Assembly (NCBI GenBank): GCA_003963225.1 | Contig: RXKB01000009.1 | Coordinates: 62,001 to 126,000 of the forward strand | Reading direction: 5' to 3' | Source: Candidatus Babelota bacterium | Lineage (GTDB): Bacteria > Babelota > Babeliae > Babelales > Vermiphilaceae | DNA: 64,000 bases | Part shown: piece after piece, positions 49,996-58,969 of the stretch | How the letters are laid out: each line of letters opens with the position of its first letter | Numbering within the stretch: position 1 is the first letter of the stretch | The notes under the pieces: model-generated | What the model was told of the DNA's origin: nothing | Databases searched by the model: none | The model's input: the letters and a program-made list of their open reading frames with translations, nothing else | Position numbers and translations under genes: made by a program

Positions 49996-50232
49996 ATGAC
50001 CAAGAGAAAATTACCACCAGACCATCACACGCGTGCTGGTCGACAAGAAATCGATTCGCTGGTGCGCGGCTCGTTAAAAGCTGAGCAGGGGCAGAGTCGC
50101 AAAGTCATCGGTTCGACATTGTCGATCGAGATGGTCGCGGTGAGCGCATCGCTTCTTCGACTCGAACAACGGGGCCTGGCGCGTCGAGAAGGGAACACCT
50201 CGAAGACCTCTTGGTTTCTCGTGCAAGCCTGA
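49996..50232 (+). CDS. Small winged-helix-like protein
   Basis: The 78-residue basic protein has a helix-turn-helix-like order: RAGRQEIDSLVRGSL, RKVIGSTLSIEMVAVSASLL, and a wing-like RLEQRGLARREGNTSKTSWF. The ATG at 49996 is preferred over an earlier start because upstream reading crosses the kinase promoter. It could regulate the kinase or fibre genes. It has no ribosome site. Confidence 0.6.
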   Translation: MTKRKLPPDHHTRAGRQEIDSLVRGSLKAEQGQSRKVIGSTLSIEMVAVSASLLRLEQRGLARREGNTSKTSWFLVQA

Positions 50233-50239
50233 GCCATCC

Positions 50240-50258
50240 TGTGCCATAGTCTTGCTTA
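50240..50258 (+). promoter_or_regulatory. Promoter-like element with TGTGCCA box before the fibre genes
   Basis: TGTGCCA (50240-50246) is followed at once by TAGTCT (50247-50252), then 6 nt to the GTG at 50259. The same TAGTCT with the same 6-nt spacing precedes the gene at 56618. Confidence 0.5.
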
Positions 50259-51071
50259 GTGGCGCTTTCCAACCGATCCTTCGAAGCAGCAGGCGCAAGC
50301 TTCGGTCTAGCTGCAAACTGGACCACAACCGTCGTTGGCACAGTCGACATACTCGCCGACTTCTCTGGTGGAGCTGTGCCACCAATTCCCGTCGAGACCT
50401 TCGAGACCGGGTATGGCGCGGACGACTACGAGACCGAAATTACGCAAGACAACTCGGTGCTCAGCGCTTTTGGGAGCGGCGACAACACGACCGATCACGA
50501 AGGGTTTGAGACCGGCTGGGGGAACGACGACTACATCTTCCAGCTCAGCAGTGTCGTCGGTACCGTCATGGGCGATGGCGGCGAGGTCGAGACCTTCGAG
50601 AATGGCTACGACAACGATGACTACCTGTGGGAACTAGATCCGCTCGCCCTGATAGAAGCGTCGATGACCGGCGGTGGCACGGTCGAAACGTTCGAGAGCG
50701 GGTACGGAAATGACACGTACCTGACCGCGTTGTCGGGGACGACTTCTGCGTCAATGGACGGAAACGGTTCTACCGTCGAGGACTTCGAACAGGTGAGCCC
50801 GATACGTACGTTTGTCGCGGACTCTGGCAGTAACCTATTCATTGCGGCTGGACACGCGATGCCGCTCGATCATCCCGTCAACGTGAAGGGGCCTGGCCTT
50901 CCCTCTGGGTTTGCCGCGGGCGTGCTTTACTACGTGCTCAATCCAACGACGGATAATTTTCAATTAGGTCTGACGCCTGATTCACTGGGCGGCACTCCGA
51001 TCACGATCACGACCGATGGTAAGGGCACCGTCTTCGGTGATCCAAAGCAGTTCTGGAATGAGGTCGAATAG
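50259..51071 (+). CDS. Repeat-containing virion protein
   Basis: The 270-residue protein has four copies of a VETFETGYGNDDY-like motif at residues 45-57, 80-92, 110-122 and 142-154, and a fifth partial (VEDFEQ) at 173, spaced 30-35 residues. A globular C-terminal domain (NLFIAAGHAMPLDHPVNVKG) follows. The acidic repeats suggest calcium-binding or fibre spacers. The GTG start lies 6 nt from TAGTCT. Located after the baseplate genes, so it is likely a virion surface protein. Confidence 0.7.
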   Translation: MALSNRSFEAAGASFGLAANWTTTVVGTVDILADFSGGAVPPIPVETFETGYGADDYETEITQDNSVLSAFGSGDNTTDHEGFETGWGNDDYIFQLSSVVGTVMGDGGEVETFENGYDNDDYLWELDPLALIEASMTGGGTVETFESGYGNDTYLTALSGTTSASMDGNGSTVEDFEQVSPIRTFVADSGSNLFIAAGHAMPLDHPVNVKGPGLPSGFAAGVLYYVLNPTTDNFQLGLTPDSLGGTPITITTDGKGTVFGDPKQFWNEVE

Positions 51072-51073
51072 CT

Positions 51074-51775
51074 ATGGCTCAAGCGGACTGGACTGAATTG
51101 ATTGGTAGCGCGCCTGGTGGGACGATTCGTCGCGCGGTAAGCGCAGCATACCCAAAGCCGCCTGGCGGTGGCACCTTCGCGCGCGGGTTCAATTCCCAAA
51201 GCAATGCGGCAAGCGTCGTCGCGTATTATCATGTCGGTACCGGGTTTACCCCTACCACCAAGGGCGGCGACATATCATCCGCGATTCAGCGCGGTCTGTC
51301 GGCGGGGAAAACAAATTTCTCGCCGTTCATCTTTATTTGCCTCACCGGGACGAACGTCGCCGACAATGCATACATACTCGGTCCAGCCGATGGCGATCCG
51401 AGCCGCATGGTCTTGCGCAAGGGAGACATTGCCAGCGGCTTGCCCAATGTCGCACCTGGTCAGCAAGGCGTGCTTCGGCAGAGCTCGGAGGCATTCCCCG
51501 ACCAAGCCTATTACCATCTGCGCCTCGAGGCCGTGAAGAATGGCAATGACGACATGGTGATCAACTGCTACCGCAGTAATCTACTCGTCACGCCAGTGAG
51601 CGACCCCGCGATTTGGGTGCCAATCCCGGGGATGGACACGTTCATCGACGACAACGCTGGAATCGAATCGGGCTCGTTGCCATTGGCCAGTGGATACCTT
51701 GGCTATGGGTTTCGTTCCTCCGACATCAGCCGCAGAGCATATTTCGACCATATTCGACCGCGCGCTCAAACCTAA
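51074..51775 (+). CDS. Probable LamG-like virion protein
   Basis: The 233-residue beta-rich protein has features of phage jelly-roll/LamG-like domains: VVAYYHVGTGFTPTTKG, YYHLRLEAVKNGNDDMVI, IWVPIPGMDTFIDD and ASGYLGYGFRSS. It is 2 nt after the repeat protein. It may bind host-surface glycans as part of the tail-fibre system. Function inferred. Confidence 0.65.
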   Translation: MAQADWTELIGSAPGGTIRRAVSAAYPKPPGGGTFARGFNSQSNAASVVAYYHVGTGFTPTTKGGDISSAIQRGLSAGKTNFSPFIFICLTGTNVADNAYILGPADGDPSRMVLRKGDIASGLPNVAPGQQGVLRQSSEAFPDQAYYHLRLEAVKNGNDDMVINCYRSNLLVTPVSDPAIWVPIPGMDTFIDDNAGIESGSLPLASGYLGYGFRSSDISRRAYFDHIRPRAQT

Positions 51776-51784
51776 AGGACGAAC

Positions 51785-53557
51785 ATGGCTACGTGGTGGA
51801 ATGCGGAATTCGGCAGGTATCAAGGGCGCATTGCCATTTCTGATGCGCCTGACGGGTCGTACGTCTACCAGCTTGGCCATGCACTTCCGGGCATCATTGC
51901 TGGAGTAAATGAGGGCGATTACCACAAAATCGAGCAAACCGCTGACTTCTCGGGCGTGAAACTGTTGCGTGCGACCATTCGCACAAGGCCGATCCCGAAC
52001 GCGTTTCTATACATAATTTACTGGCAAATCATGCTTGGTATCGATGGCGTCCACGACATGGTTTTGCCGTTCGACTCAGAGCCACGCGTTTACCGTGATA
52101 TCGTCATTCCTACGTTCGATCTGCCTCCTGGCACTGCAACGCTTTACTTCAAACTGATATTGGCCGGTGTTCCAAGGCCAGGCGGGTATGAATTCGAGTT
52201 AGCTGGCGCTGAAATCGACGCAGTCGAAGAAGACACAAGCGATTACAACCCAGGCATTGCCAATCGAATCCCGGAGCCTGGCGCCGACAAGATTCACCCA
52301 TTCAGGTGGATAACGTTCGACCTGTTTGACACCGGCCCTGACGGCGTGGACCTGAACCGAACCACCGTGAAGGTGGCAGGCGAAGTCATCTATGAGAATG
52401 GCAGCTTTGTCGGGTCGTGGGCAGGAAGCTCAACCGTCGATGACGTTGGCTACGGCAAGCGGTTTTCCTGCGCTCCTGGGCCGTCATACGGCAGCGACAA
52501 CGAGGTCTTGGTCGAGGTTGAGTCTGCGGTGATCGGTGGACTCAACGCAACGCTCGTCACAAGTTGGACGTTCCACACCATCGACTTTACTCGTCCGCAC
52601 GTCGCAAGCGCGTTTCAGCTATCGCCGAGGAGCGTCCGAGTCACGTTCAGCGAGGAGATGCGCAGGCTGGATGACGGAGACGCGAGTGATGCCTTGAACG
52701 TCGCAAATTACACCATCGAACTGATCTCTGATCCGCCCGCTGTCATCCCGCAGGTGATCGGTGTCATCCCAGATGATGACGTTGCGTCGGTCATCCTTTT
52801 GCTATCCGATGACGTGACGCACAAGACAACGTATCGCGTTGTTGTGGCCAACGTTCACGACACGTCCATGAACGTGATCGACGATCCAAAGTCGGCCACG
52901 TTCTCGACTATTACCCGAACGGACGTGCTTGGGCGCGACTGGTGGCTGATCCGGAAACTGCCCGCAGGTCTCGTCGAAACCGACACGAAGCTTGGCGGCA
53001 TCCTCCGAAAGTTCATCGCTTGCCTGCAGATCCTCTTTGACGAATTGCTCGCCGATATTGATGGGTGGCCGGAGATCTTCGATCCAGACTTGGCGCCCGA
53101 GCAGTTCGTCGACGCGATGCTGGAAGACCTTGGCAATCCGTTCCCGTTCGTTCTCGACGAGAACACGAAGCGGCAACTCGCGTTGCTGCTCGTACCGCTG
53201 TACCAGCAAAAGGGGACGGATCAGGGGATGATCGATGCCATCCGGCTTTTCTTGGGCATCGACGTGACCATCGTATCGCCAGGCCTCGATGACATCTGGA
53301 CGCTCGACGAGTCGGAGCTTGACGTTGACACGAACCTTGGAACGGCCGACCTACGCACCATTTACTCCTTCGATGTCATCTCGCCAATTGCGTTGACGGA
53401 AGAGCAACGGCAGCAGATTCGAGCGATTGTCGCGTATATGCGCAGAGCTCCAACGCACCTTCGATTCATCATCGAACCCGACCCGCCCCCGCTGGTTCCT
53501 GACCATTGGGAGCTTGGCCTCAGCGAGCTGGAGACCGAGTCCACCCTGCACGAATAG
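51785..53557 (+). CDS. Large tail protein with gpI-like C-terminal domain
   Basis: The 590-residue protein has an N-terminal virion domain, an Ig-like middle (RPHVASAFQLSPRSVRVTFS, TYRVVVANVHDTSMNV) at about 270-380, and a C-terminal domain of the phage gpI tail type: LPAGLVETDTKLGGILRKFI, PEQFVDAMLEDLGNPFP, and VPLYQQKGTDQGMIDAIRLF. gpI joins fibres to the baseplate. The fusion of Ig-like and gpI-like parts is notable. AGGACGAAC precedes the ATG. Confidence 0.8.
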   Translation: MATWWNAEFGRYQGRIAISDAPDGSYVYQLGHALPGIIAGVNEGDYHKIEQTADFSGVKLLRATIRTRPIPNAFLYIIYWQIMLGIDGVHDMVLPFDSEPRVYRDIVIPTFDLPPGTATLYFKLILAGVPRPGGYEFELAGAEIDAVEEDTSDYNPGIANRIPEPGADKIHPFRWITFDLFDTGPDGVDLNRTTVKVAGEVIYENGSFVGSWAGSSTVDDVGYGKRFSCAPGPSYGSDNEVLVEVESAVIGGLNATLVTSWTFHTIDFTRPHVASAFQLSPRSVRVTFSEEMRRLDDGDASDALNVANYTIELISDPPAVIPQVIGVIPDDDVASVILLLSDDVTHKTTYRVVVANVHDTSMNVIDDPKSATFSTITRTDVLGRDWWLIRKLPAGLVETDTKLGGILRKFIACLQILFDELLADIDGWPEIFDPDLAPEQFVDAMLEDLGNPFPFVLDENTKRQLALLLVPLYQQKGTDQGMIDAIRLFLGIDVTIVSPGLDDIWTLDESELDVDTNLGTADLRTIYSFDVISPIALTEEQRQQIRAIVAYMRRAPTHLRFIIEPDPPPLVPDHWELGLSELETESTLHE

Positions 53558-53577
53558 GTTCTTCCGAGCGGCCAACA

Positions 53578-53596
53578 TGTGCCATCATGTGCCGCC
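53578..53596 (+). promoter_or_regulatory. TGTGCCA box before the tail-fibre gene
   Basis: TGTGCCA (53578-53584) lies 19 nt before the ATG at 53597, the spacing seen before 50259. The -10 position reads CATCAT or TCATGT, both weak. There is no ribosome site. Confidence 0.35.
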
Positions 53597-55342
53597 ATGG
53601 ATCGACGCGATTTTTTCTTCCGTCAGAAGGTCAAGGAATCGGAACTGGATCAGGCCTTTGACGATGTCGAGGCGGCTGATCAGGCCATCGTTGTCGACAC
53701 CGGGTATTTCGGAGTGCTCGTTGGGCTCGACGTTACGGAGCATTCGCCGAACAACATGACGGTCGACGTCACGGGTGGCACTGCCCGGACGCGTTCTGGT
53801 CAGCGTGTGTACCTGCCAACGACGCAGCAGGCGAACCTCGCGGTCGACTTCCAAAACGTTTCCACTGCCGTTGCCGGCGTGGGCAACTCACGAATCCTCA
53901 GCCTGTTCGTGAAGTTCACACGGAACAACCAATTCCCGCGCACCGACGGCAACGGCATTACGGTATTTTATGACCGTCTCGAATCGTTCCGATTTTACGT
54001 GAAGCAGGGCGCTGAAGCCTCGAGTCCATCGGCCCCAGCCCTAGAACTCGACGGCGTGTTGTTGTGCGACGTGACGCTGGCTTATGGCCAGACCACCATT
54101 ACGAACAGCGACATCTCGATCGAGCGCCGGGAAGATCTTTACGTGTATGCGACGACTGATGCGTCAATGCGTGTGAAGAGCAACAAGGAGGCGCTGGTCT
54201 ATTTGCTGGACCTCCTGCAGGCGCACAAGGATGGTACCGACTTCGCGCATGACGGAACCTCGGTCATGGTCGATCCGACGGCGGCGGCATGGGCAGACCT
54301 CACGGCATTTGGCAATGCAGACGTGACGTTAAACTATGCATTCGGCACATTGGTCGTGTCCGCATTGTCCAACATGGGTTTGCCGAGTTCCGGCACGCAT
54401 AAAATTGGCGTTGCCGAGTCGACGTATCAAACCGGCGCGGGCGTACCGACGCTTGCCGGAAGCCATCTTTTTGCGCGTCTCGAGTCCATGCGCGACGCCC
54501 AGAACATCTACAACCCACTCGTGACGTTCAGCGTTGGCGATACGGTTGCCGCTGGCCCGCTGTCGACCGTAATCGCAGGGATTGTCACGAAGCTCGTTGC
54601 AACGGCCTCAGCGAGCAACAATGGTGCTGTACGCATTGGATTGAGCACGTCGGGGCTCCTTGCCGCCTACTCCGGCGTAACGACGGTTTACGGCGCGTTC
54701 GTCCGGCTCAGTACAGCGACGGGTACCGACGGGGCTGCGCACGTTGGAGCCAAGGCTAGCGGTGCCCTGTCTGCTGGGACTGTGCGCACACAACTTGATG
54801 CGCTCGATACTCGCGTAACAACGAATACGAACAGCATTAACGCGCTCAGTTCTGCAACTGGCACCGACGGCGCATCGCTCATTGGAGCGAAGGCGAGTGG
54901 CAGCCTGAGTGCTGGGACCGTTCGTTCCCAGCTCGATGAGCTTGATGGGCGAACCCCATCGGTAAGTGCGGACGCGTATACATACACCACGCGTGGAGGC
55001 ACGATAAACTCGCCAAGCGGCATTTCGTCGTGGACAAGTTCATCCATTACCAAGACTTTGAATGGCCTCAAATCAGGACAAAAGGTGCACGTTACTGCGG
55101 TTTTTGGAATCAGTGGCACTCCAACCGGCGCGTATTCGCTTCGCTTGGCCGCAAACGGCGTATTGATCGATGGCACGGAACTTGACGCAGAAATCGTCAA
55201 GTCATTCTGCATGAGCGGTCTTTATACAGTGCCGTCGGATGGAAACTACACCTTCGCTGTGCAGTACCAGAATCCATCCACAGGGATGGCGAACATGAAC
55301 CTTATTGGCAGCGCATCGTTGGTAGCCGTGCCCGTACACTAG
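53597..55342 (+). CDS. Tail fibre protein
   Basis: The 581-residue protein has an N-terminal baseplate-attachment part (MDRRDFFFRQKVKESELDQA, GYFGVLVGLDVTEHSPNN), a central Ala/Thr/Gly/Ser-rich shaft, two copies of a SATGTDGA...GAKASG...LSAGTVR unit 46 residues apart (encoded at 54711 and 54849), and a C-terminal beta-sandwich (QKVHVTAVFGISGTPTG, YTFAVQYQNPSTGMANM). It probably recognises the host. ATG 53597 is preferred over one 18 nt upstream. Confidence 0.82.
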   Translation: MDRRDFFFRQKVKESELDQAFDDVEAADQAIVVDTGYFGVLVGLDVTEHSPNNMTVDVTGGTARTRSGQRVYLPTTQQANLAVDFQNVSTAVAGVGNSRILSLFVKFTRNNQFPRTDGNGITVFYDRLESFRFYVKQGAEASSPSAPALELDGVLLCDVTLAYGQTTITNSDISIERREDLYVYATTDASMRVKSNKEALVYLLDLLQAHKDGTDFAHDGTSVMVDPTAAAWADLTAFGNADVTLNYAFGTLVVSALSNMGLPSSGTHKIGVAESTYQTGAGVPTLAGSHLFARLESMRDAQNIYNPLVTFSVGDTVAAGPLSTVIAGIVTKLVATASASNNGAVRIGLSTSGLLAAYSGVTTVYGAFVRLSTATGTDGAAHVGAKASGALSAGTVRTQLDALDTRVTTNTNSINALSSATGTDGASLIGAKASGSLSAGTVRSQLDELDGRTPSVSADAYTYTTRGGTINSPSGISSWTSSSITKTLNGLKSGQKVHVTAVFGISGTPTGAYSLRLAANGVLIDGTELDAEIVKSFCMSGLYTVPSDGNYTFAVQYQNPSTGMANMNLIGSASLVAVPVH

Positions 55343-55343
55343 G

Positions 55344-55712
55344 CTAATGGTAGTCTCCGCAATGCGGTTCCATTAACTGGCAAACGGATCCAGAATCCGG
55401 TGTGCTGCACGTCCCTGGACAAGTGAGCGGTCCTTTCAGCCAATAGCAGTATGCGTTTGGCGCGGACACGACCAGAAAGCACCCTCGCGGATATCCATCT
55501 TCGGTACGCATACCAGTCCAATCGCACGCGACCTGCCTGCATGATTCAGGCGGCGGATCAGGGCAGTCAGAACTCAGGCTGCATTCTGCTGGTGGCGGCT
55601 CCCATTGCTCTGAATCACCCATTATCACTGTGTCACCGCATGCCGGAATGGCCAAGCATACGAACATTGAAGCTAACGTGGCAATGGTGGTTTTCACGGT
55701 ACGTTCTCGCAT
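55344..55712 (-). CDS. Cysteine-rich lipoprotein A (leftward insertion)
   Basis: The 122-residue protein has a signal with lipobox AIPAC (Cys about 25), then a Cys-rich domain (CSLSSDCPDPPPESC, TCPGTC, MEPHC). It points against the fibre genes, overlaps the stop of the next lipoprotein gene by 19 nt, and abuts the fibre gene stop. Small surface lipoproteins encoded by phages often block superinfection; that role is inferred. It could also act on host physiology. Confidence 0.75.
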   Translation of the reverse strand: MRERTVKTTIATLASMFVCLAIPACGDTVIMGDSEQWEPPPAECSLSSDCPDPPPESCRQVACDWTGMRTEDGYPRGCFLVVSAPNAYCYWLKGPLTCPGTCSTPDSGSVCQLMEPHCGDYH

Positions 55713-56191
55713 TCAGTGTTATTGTCGTACGCCTGAAAGCACGCGGTTTCACCGGTACAACACCACGTCCCTCGACACAGCCCAATGGTGCCTCCACACC
55801 CACCGTCGGTGGCGTTGTTTTGGCATTGACCGCCTACGCAAATGTCAATCGTGCAGGCGTTATCATCGAAGCAGTCACAGTTGTTCTCGCATTGAGCAAC
55901 GGGTGGATCGTGCCCAGCATCCACACCTCCGTCGACTGTCGACATGCACCATTTACCAATGGGTAATCCGCTTTTGTCATCCACAAGCGATGGCGAGTTA
56001 GGATCGCGCAAATCGACTACACTGCACCGATTCTCTATGCATGCATTAGCCTCGCAAGTGCCAACGCTGGCGTGACAGTCGCCGTGCGATTCACACGGTG
56101 GCGCCGTGATGCTTTCTTCAGAATCACCAAAATATATGGCGCAACTGGAGCAAAGCAGCGTGAGAACGAAGCTGATGGTCCGGATCCGCAT
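55694..56191 (-). CDS. Cysteine-rich lipoprotein B (leftward insertion)
   Basis: The 165-residue protein begins MRIRTISFVLTLLCSSC with a lipobox-like LCSSC. It has a dense set of cysteines (CESHGDCHASVGTCEANAC, CENNCDCFDDNACTIDICV, CRGTWCC), of the kind found in secreted proteins of Myxococcota. AGAGG lies 7 nt before the ATG at 56191; an ATG 21 nt upstream is less favoured. It is the first gene of a two-gene leftward unit. Confidence 0.72.
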   Translation of the reverse strand: MRIRTISFVLTLLCSSCAIYFGDSEESITAPPCESHGDCHASVGTCEANACIENRCSVVDLRDPNSPSLVDDKSGLPIGKWCMSTVDGGVDAGHDPPVAQCENNCDCFDDNACTIDICVGGQCQNNATDGGCGGTIGLCRGTWCCTGETACFQAYDNNTECENVP

Positions 56192-56617
56192 TTTCGTGCC
56201 TCTTGTACCCATAACCGTCTAGAACACAACCATGGCGCCAAAGGCACACAACCCCATTGCATTGTCACAGGAATGTGACAGGGTGTTCAGTGGCGCTGTT
56301 CCGCCGGTCTTCGGTGCTCACGATGGCCGGCGCTCGTGTAAACGTAAGTGCTGCGCTGCGGTGTTTCCCGACGGGGGAGTCAGGAAATCACTGCTTTGCA
56401 GAGGCAAACGTATGGCATGCCGTTTGTGCCGACAACCATTTCCAAACGGGTGCGTTTTTCTTTTGCGGATTCCGTGAGGACAGAACATTGCGCGAACACT
56501 CGACCGTTCGAGTTGTTTTGTTCGTTGCTGTTCCAACTACATGGTTTGTCTTTCACTATGCTTTGTCGGCTGCGGAACACCATGGACAATCGCCCGCGAC
56601 GCTTGTAGTCTCGGCTG
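56192..56617. other. Non-coding gap between lipoprotein and late genes
   Basis: About 425 nt with no convincing gene: frames in both directions are short and of shadow-like composition. It must hold the lipoprotein promoter (leftward), not clearly visible, and holds the leaderless promoter for 56618. A TGTCACA-GGAA-TGTGACA inverted repeat lies at 56263-56280. Base composition is slightly richer in AT and lower in order than neighbouring genes. Confidence 0.6.
56583..56617 (+). promoter_or_regulatory. Leaderless promoter before the 56618 gene
   Basis: TGGACA (56583-56588), 17-bp spacer, TAGTCT (56606-56611), then 6 nt to the ATG at 56618. No ribosome site. This is the cleanest rightward example of the window's start pattern. 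Confidence 0.68.
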
Positions 56618-57400
56618 ATGGACCTGTTTGCGTCCGTCTTTAAGAAGTTTTTCGCGTTCGTGACGCCACTGTTCGGGGTCTCGGATCAGCCCCCGAACTA
56701 CGCTGATGGTGAGGCCCGCCCCGGTCGCATGAACAAGGACACCGGTGGCATCGAAGTCCACATCGTTGGCAATAGCGCAGACAGCAGCGCTAGCGAGAGC
56801 TCCGTACTCGCCCTGCTGGCGTCGTCGGAAGCCATTCAAGCCGCCCTTGGCGCACCTAACCAAGAAGCCACACAGCAACTCTTGCTCACGGCTCTTCAGG
56901 GGCTTGGTGCTGGGAAAACCATCGCCGACTTGGCGACGGCCCTGACGGATGACGCAGCGACTCAAGCACTCATTCTTGGAGTCCTTCAATCGCTGAAGGT
57001 CGACACGACAGCGCTTGCCTCCAGCCTCGAGACGCTCGAGACGTACACCGATGATCTGGAGGGATACGCTGAACGCACTGCTGATGCTGTCGAAGACTCT
57101 TACGCGCAAAGCGATGCGCCACTGAATGCATGGGCCGCGCACGCTCCCATAACGGTGACTGCTGAACCATCTGGCGCGCAACAGTTGCCCGACATTCCTT
57201 GCAATGAATTGAAGGTCATTGCCGATGTGGCCAATACGCATCCGATTTACCTCGGCGGATCGGACGTTGCCTCCGATAGAAGCCAAGATCTAGAGGCTGG
57301 AGATCTCGAAATCATCACTCGGGTTTCCAACGCGAACCAATACTACGTAATCGCTGCTGCAACACACACTGGTCAAAAAGTCAGGATCCAGACGCGATGA
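56618..57400 (+). CDS. Hypothetical virion/tail-associated protein
   Basis: The 260-residue protein has a hydrophobic start (MDLFASVFKKFFAFVTPLFG), a long helical Ala/Leu/Thr/Asp-rich middle with coiled-coil character (LETLETYTDDLEGYAERT), and a compact beta C-terminal domain (NELKVIADVANTHPIYLGG, KVRIQTR). It overlaps the next gene by 4 nt. Not recognised. It may be a fibre-associated protein. Confidence 0.68.
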   Translation: MDLFASVFKKFFAFVTPLFGVSDQPPNYADGEARPGRMNKDTGGIEVHIVGNSADSSASESSVLALLASSEAIQAALGAPNQEATQQLLLTALQGLGAGKTIADLATALTDDAATQALILGVLQSLKVDTTALASSLETLETYTDDLEGYAERTADAVEDSYAQSDAPLNAWAAHAPITVTAEPSGAQQLPDIPCNELKVIADVANTHPIYLGGSDVASDRSQDLEAGDLEIITRVSNANQYYVIAAATHTGQKVRIQTR

Positions 57401-58407
57401 CACTCCCTACCCTGGTCAAGACGTGGGAATTCATTCCAAATTACGCACAGGCTGCGACTGGAGTCATTCTCACCACCAACCGCACATTGCTGAAATGGTT
57501 GGTGGACAACATGACGACCAACGCAGCCGGGCTGTGGGTCAATGCTTCAAACAGCCTGGTAACGCCTTCGGGACTTGCCACGGTACGCTACTCCTGCAAT
57601 TCAACCGTGGCTGGGTCTGCCGGCGATGGCGTCAATCGATGGGCATCCCTTACCGATCTCGTCTGGAACAACGCGGGAAGCGCCCATTCTTGGATGGTGC
57701 TCCGCATGTACAACACGGCCGAGCTGCTAATTTCTTGCGAGGGCTCGGCTGTAAACGGTCAAAACCTTGTAGTGGCAACATCCCCATCTGCGGGTTTTAC
57801 CGGAGGTACCAAAACGGCTCGTCCCACTGCGACCGATGAACGAGTCATCGTAAACAACACAACTTGGGGAGGTGTCGTAAACTCCGACGCCTCCGTAAAG
57901 GTGCACCTTCTCAAGTCGACCGATGGACAAGCATGGCGATGGCTCATCGGGAACACGGCACAGATCGGTACAGCGTGGATCTTTGGCAAGGCTGTTCAAT
58001 TCAATCCGACGGCATGGCCAAACTCGTTCACCATGTTCGGCATTGGAGGCTCTCCCAACACGGGCGTGTTGACGCAGACGAACCTCAACACAAACGCCAA
58101 CTTTCTCGGGTACGGCGCAAGCGCCATGGCGATGTATTTAGGCGGCATGGCATTTGGCGGCGCACAAGCTAATGTGACCATCACTTCGGCGAGTGACTTG
58201 TCTGGCAACTGGCCTTTCTTGCCCCAGGAGCTTTTTAGTTCGACGACATCGAATCGTGGAGCTCATGGGTACTTGAGCGACGTGTGGTACGGGAGCACCA
58301 CCACAGCGACAGGTGCGAGCTTCCCATTGACTGGTGATCAACATCAATTCGCGCAATTCGGAAGCCTGATCTTGCCTTGGTGTCGGACGGCTCCAGTTGT
58401 GACGTGA
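57397..58407 (+). CDS. Hypothetical virion protein, possible fibre/receptor-binding
   Basis: The 336-residue protein is beta-rich with many Thr, Ser, Asn and Gly. It includes VKTWEFIPNYAQAATG, SWMVLRMYNTAELLISC and VKVHLLKSTDGQAWRWLIG, and a C-terminal part with GAHGYLSDVWYGSTTTATG. Composition and location after tail genes suggest a virion surface protein. Start ATGA overlap with the preceding gene. Confidence 0.68.
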   Translation: MTLPTLVKTWEFIPNYAQAATGVILTTNRTLLKWLVDNMTTNAAGLWVNASNSLVTPSGLATVRYSCNSTVAGSAGDGVNRWASLTDLVWNNAGSAHSWMVLRMYNTAELLISCEGSAVNGQNLVVATSPSAGFTGGTKTARPTATDERVIVNNTTWGGVVNSDASVKVHLLKSTDGQAWRWLIGNTAQIGTAWIFGKAVQFNPTAWPNSFTMFGIGGSPNTGVLTQTNLNTNANFLGYGASAMAMYLGGMAFGGAQANVTITSASDLSGNWPFLPQELFSSTTSNRGAHGYLSDVWYGSTTTATGASFPLTGDQHQFAQFGSLILPWCRTAPVVT

Positions 58408-58414
58408 GGAGCGT

Positions 58415-58576
58415 ATGGCGGCATTTGATGCAGAGGGGGCACTGCCTCCGCAAGTCACAGAAGGCGCCGAGAGCGTGTCCATCCTTGTACAAGGTGGCGA
58501 ATCTGCCGCCGTAGAACCTGGCGCGGGTGAGAGGAAACGCGTCATTACCTCAAAAGCCCGAGTCGTCCGAAAATAG
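58415..58576 (+). CDS. Small hypothetical protein (53 aa)
   Basis: The 53-residue protein (MAAFDAEGALPPQVTEG, with GAGERKRVITSKARVVRK at the end) follows the preceding stop by 7 nt, and AGGAG lies just before the ATG. It has a small acidic first half and a basic end. It is too short to appear in most searches. Function unknown. Confidence 0.6.
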   Translation: MAAFDAEGALPPQVTEGAESVSILVQGGESAAVEPGAGERKRVITSKARVVRK

Positions 58577-58663
58577 TGCTGGCGCGCGCTGGAGCCATTG
58601 CTACCACGCAGCAAAATAGCAAAGTCATGACGAGAGAGTGCGGTAAACACTCCAGGAGAACCA

Positions 58664-58930
58664 ATGAAACCAGCGTTCCTCATGTTCATCATGGCAGCGA
58701 TTACAGTTGCAACGATTACCATCGGCTGTGGCGATTCCGATTGGCAGACCGATAGCGTGCAGCAAGCTGCGCCGTGTGCCTCGGAGACACCGTCCGTCGA
58801 TCAATCAACGTCAGCGACGGTTTGTGCGCCCCAAGCCCCGTCGACGAACCAAACGTCTACGGCCGTACCCAACCCGCCCCCGCCAGCGCAGGCTGATGAT
58901 CAGAAGCAACTCGACGCCGGTACGGACTAG
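58664..58930 (+). CDS. Small Pro-rich lipoprotein, possible outer spanin
   Basis: The 88-residue protein has a signal peptide with hydrophobic core MFIMAAITVATITIG and a lipobox ending in Cys22 (TIGC). A Ser/Thr/Pro-rich tail with NPPPPAQ follows. GGAGAACCA precedes the ATG. Small Pro-rich lipoproteins near the lysis region often are Rz1-type outer spanins; this is an inference from size and place. Confidence 0.65.
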   Translation: MKPAFLMFIMAAITVATITIGCGDSDWQTDSVQQAAPCASETPSVDQSTSATVCAPQAPSTNQTSTAVPNPPPPAQADDQKQLDAGTD

Positions 58931-58969
58931 CCGTTGTCATTGAGCGACGACAACCATATCGTCCGGTAC

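Noticed and set aside
55336..55355. Partial match to the operator (TTAGCCTAGTGTA on the minus strand)
   Set aside because: One half-site is missing and nothing on the minus strand downstream could be its gene.
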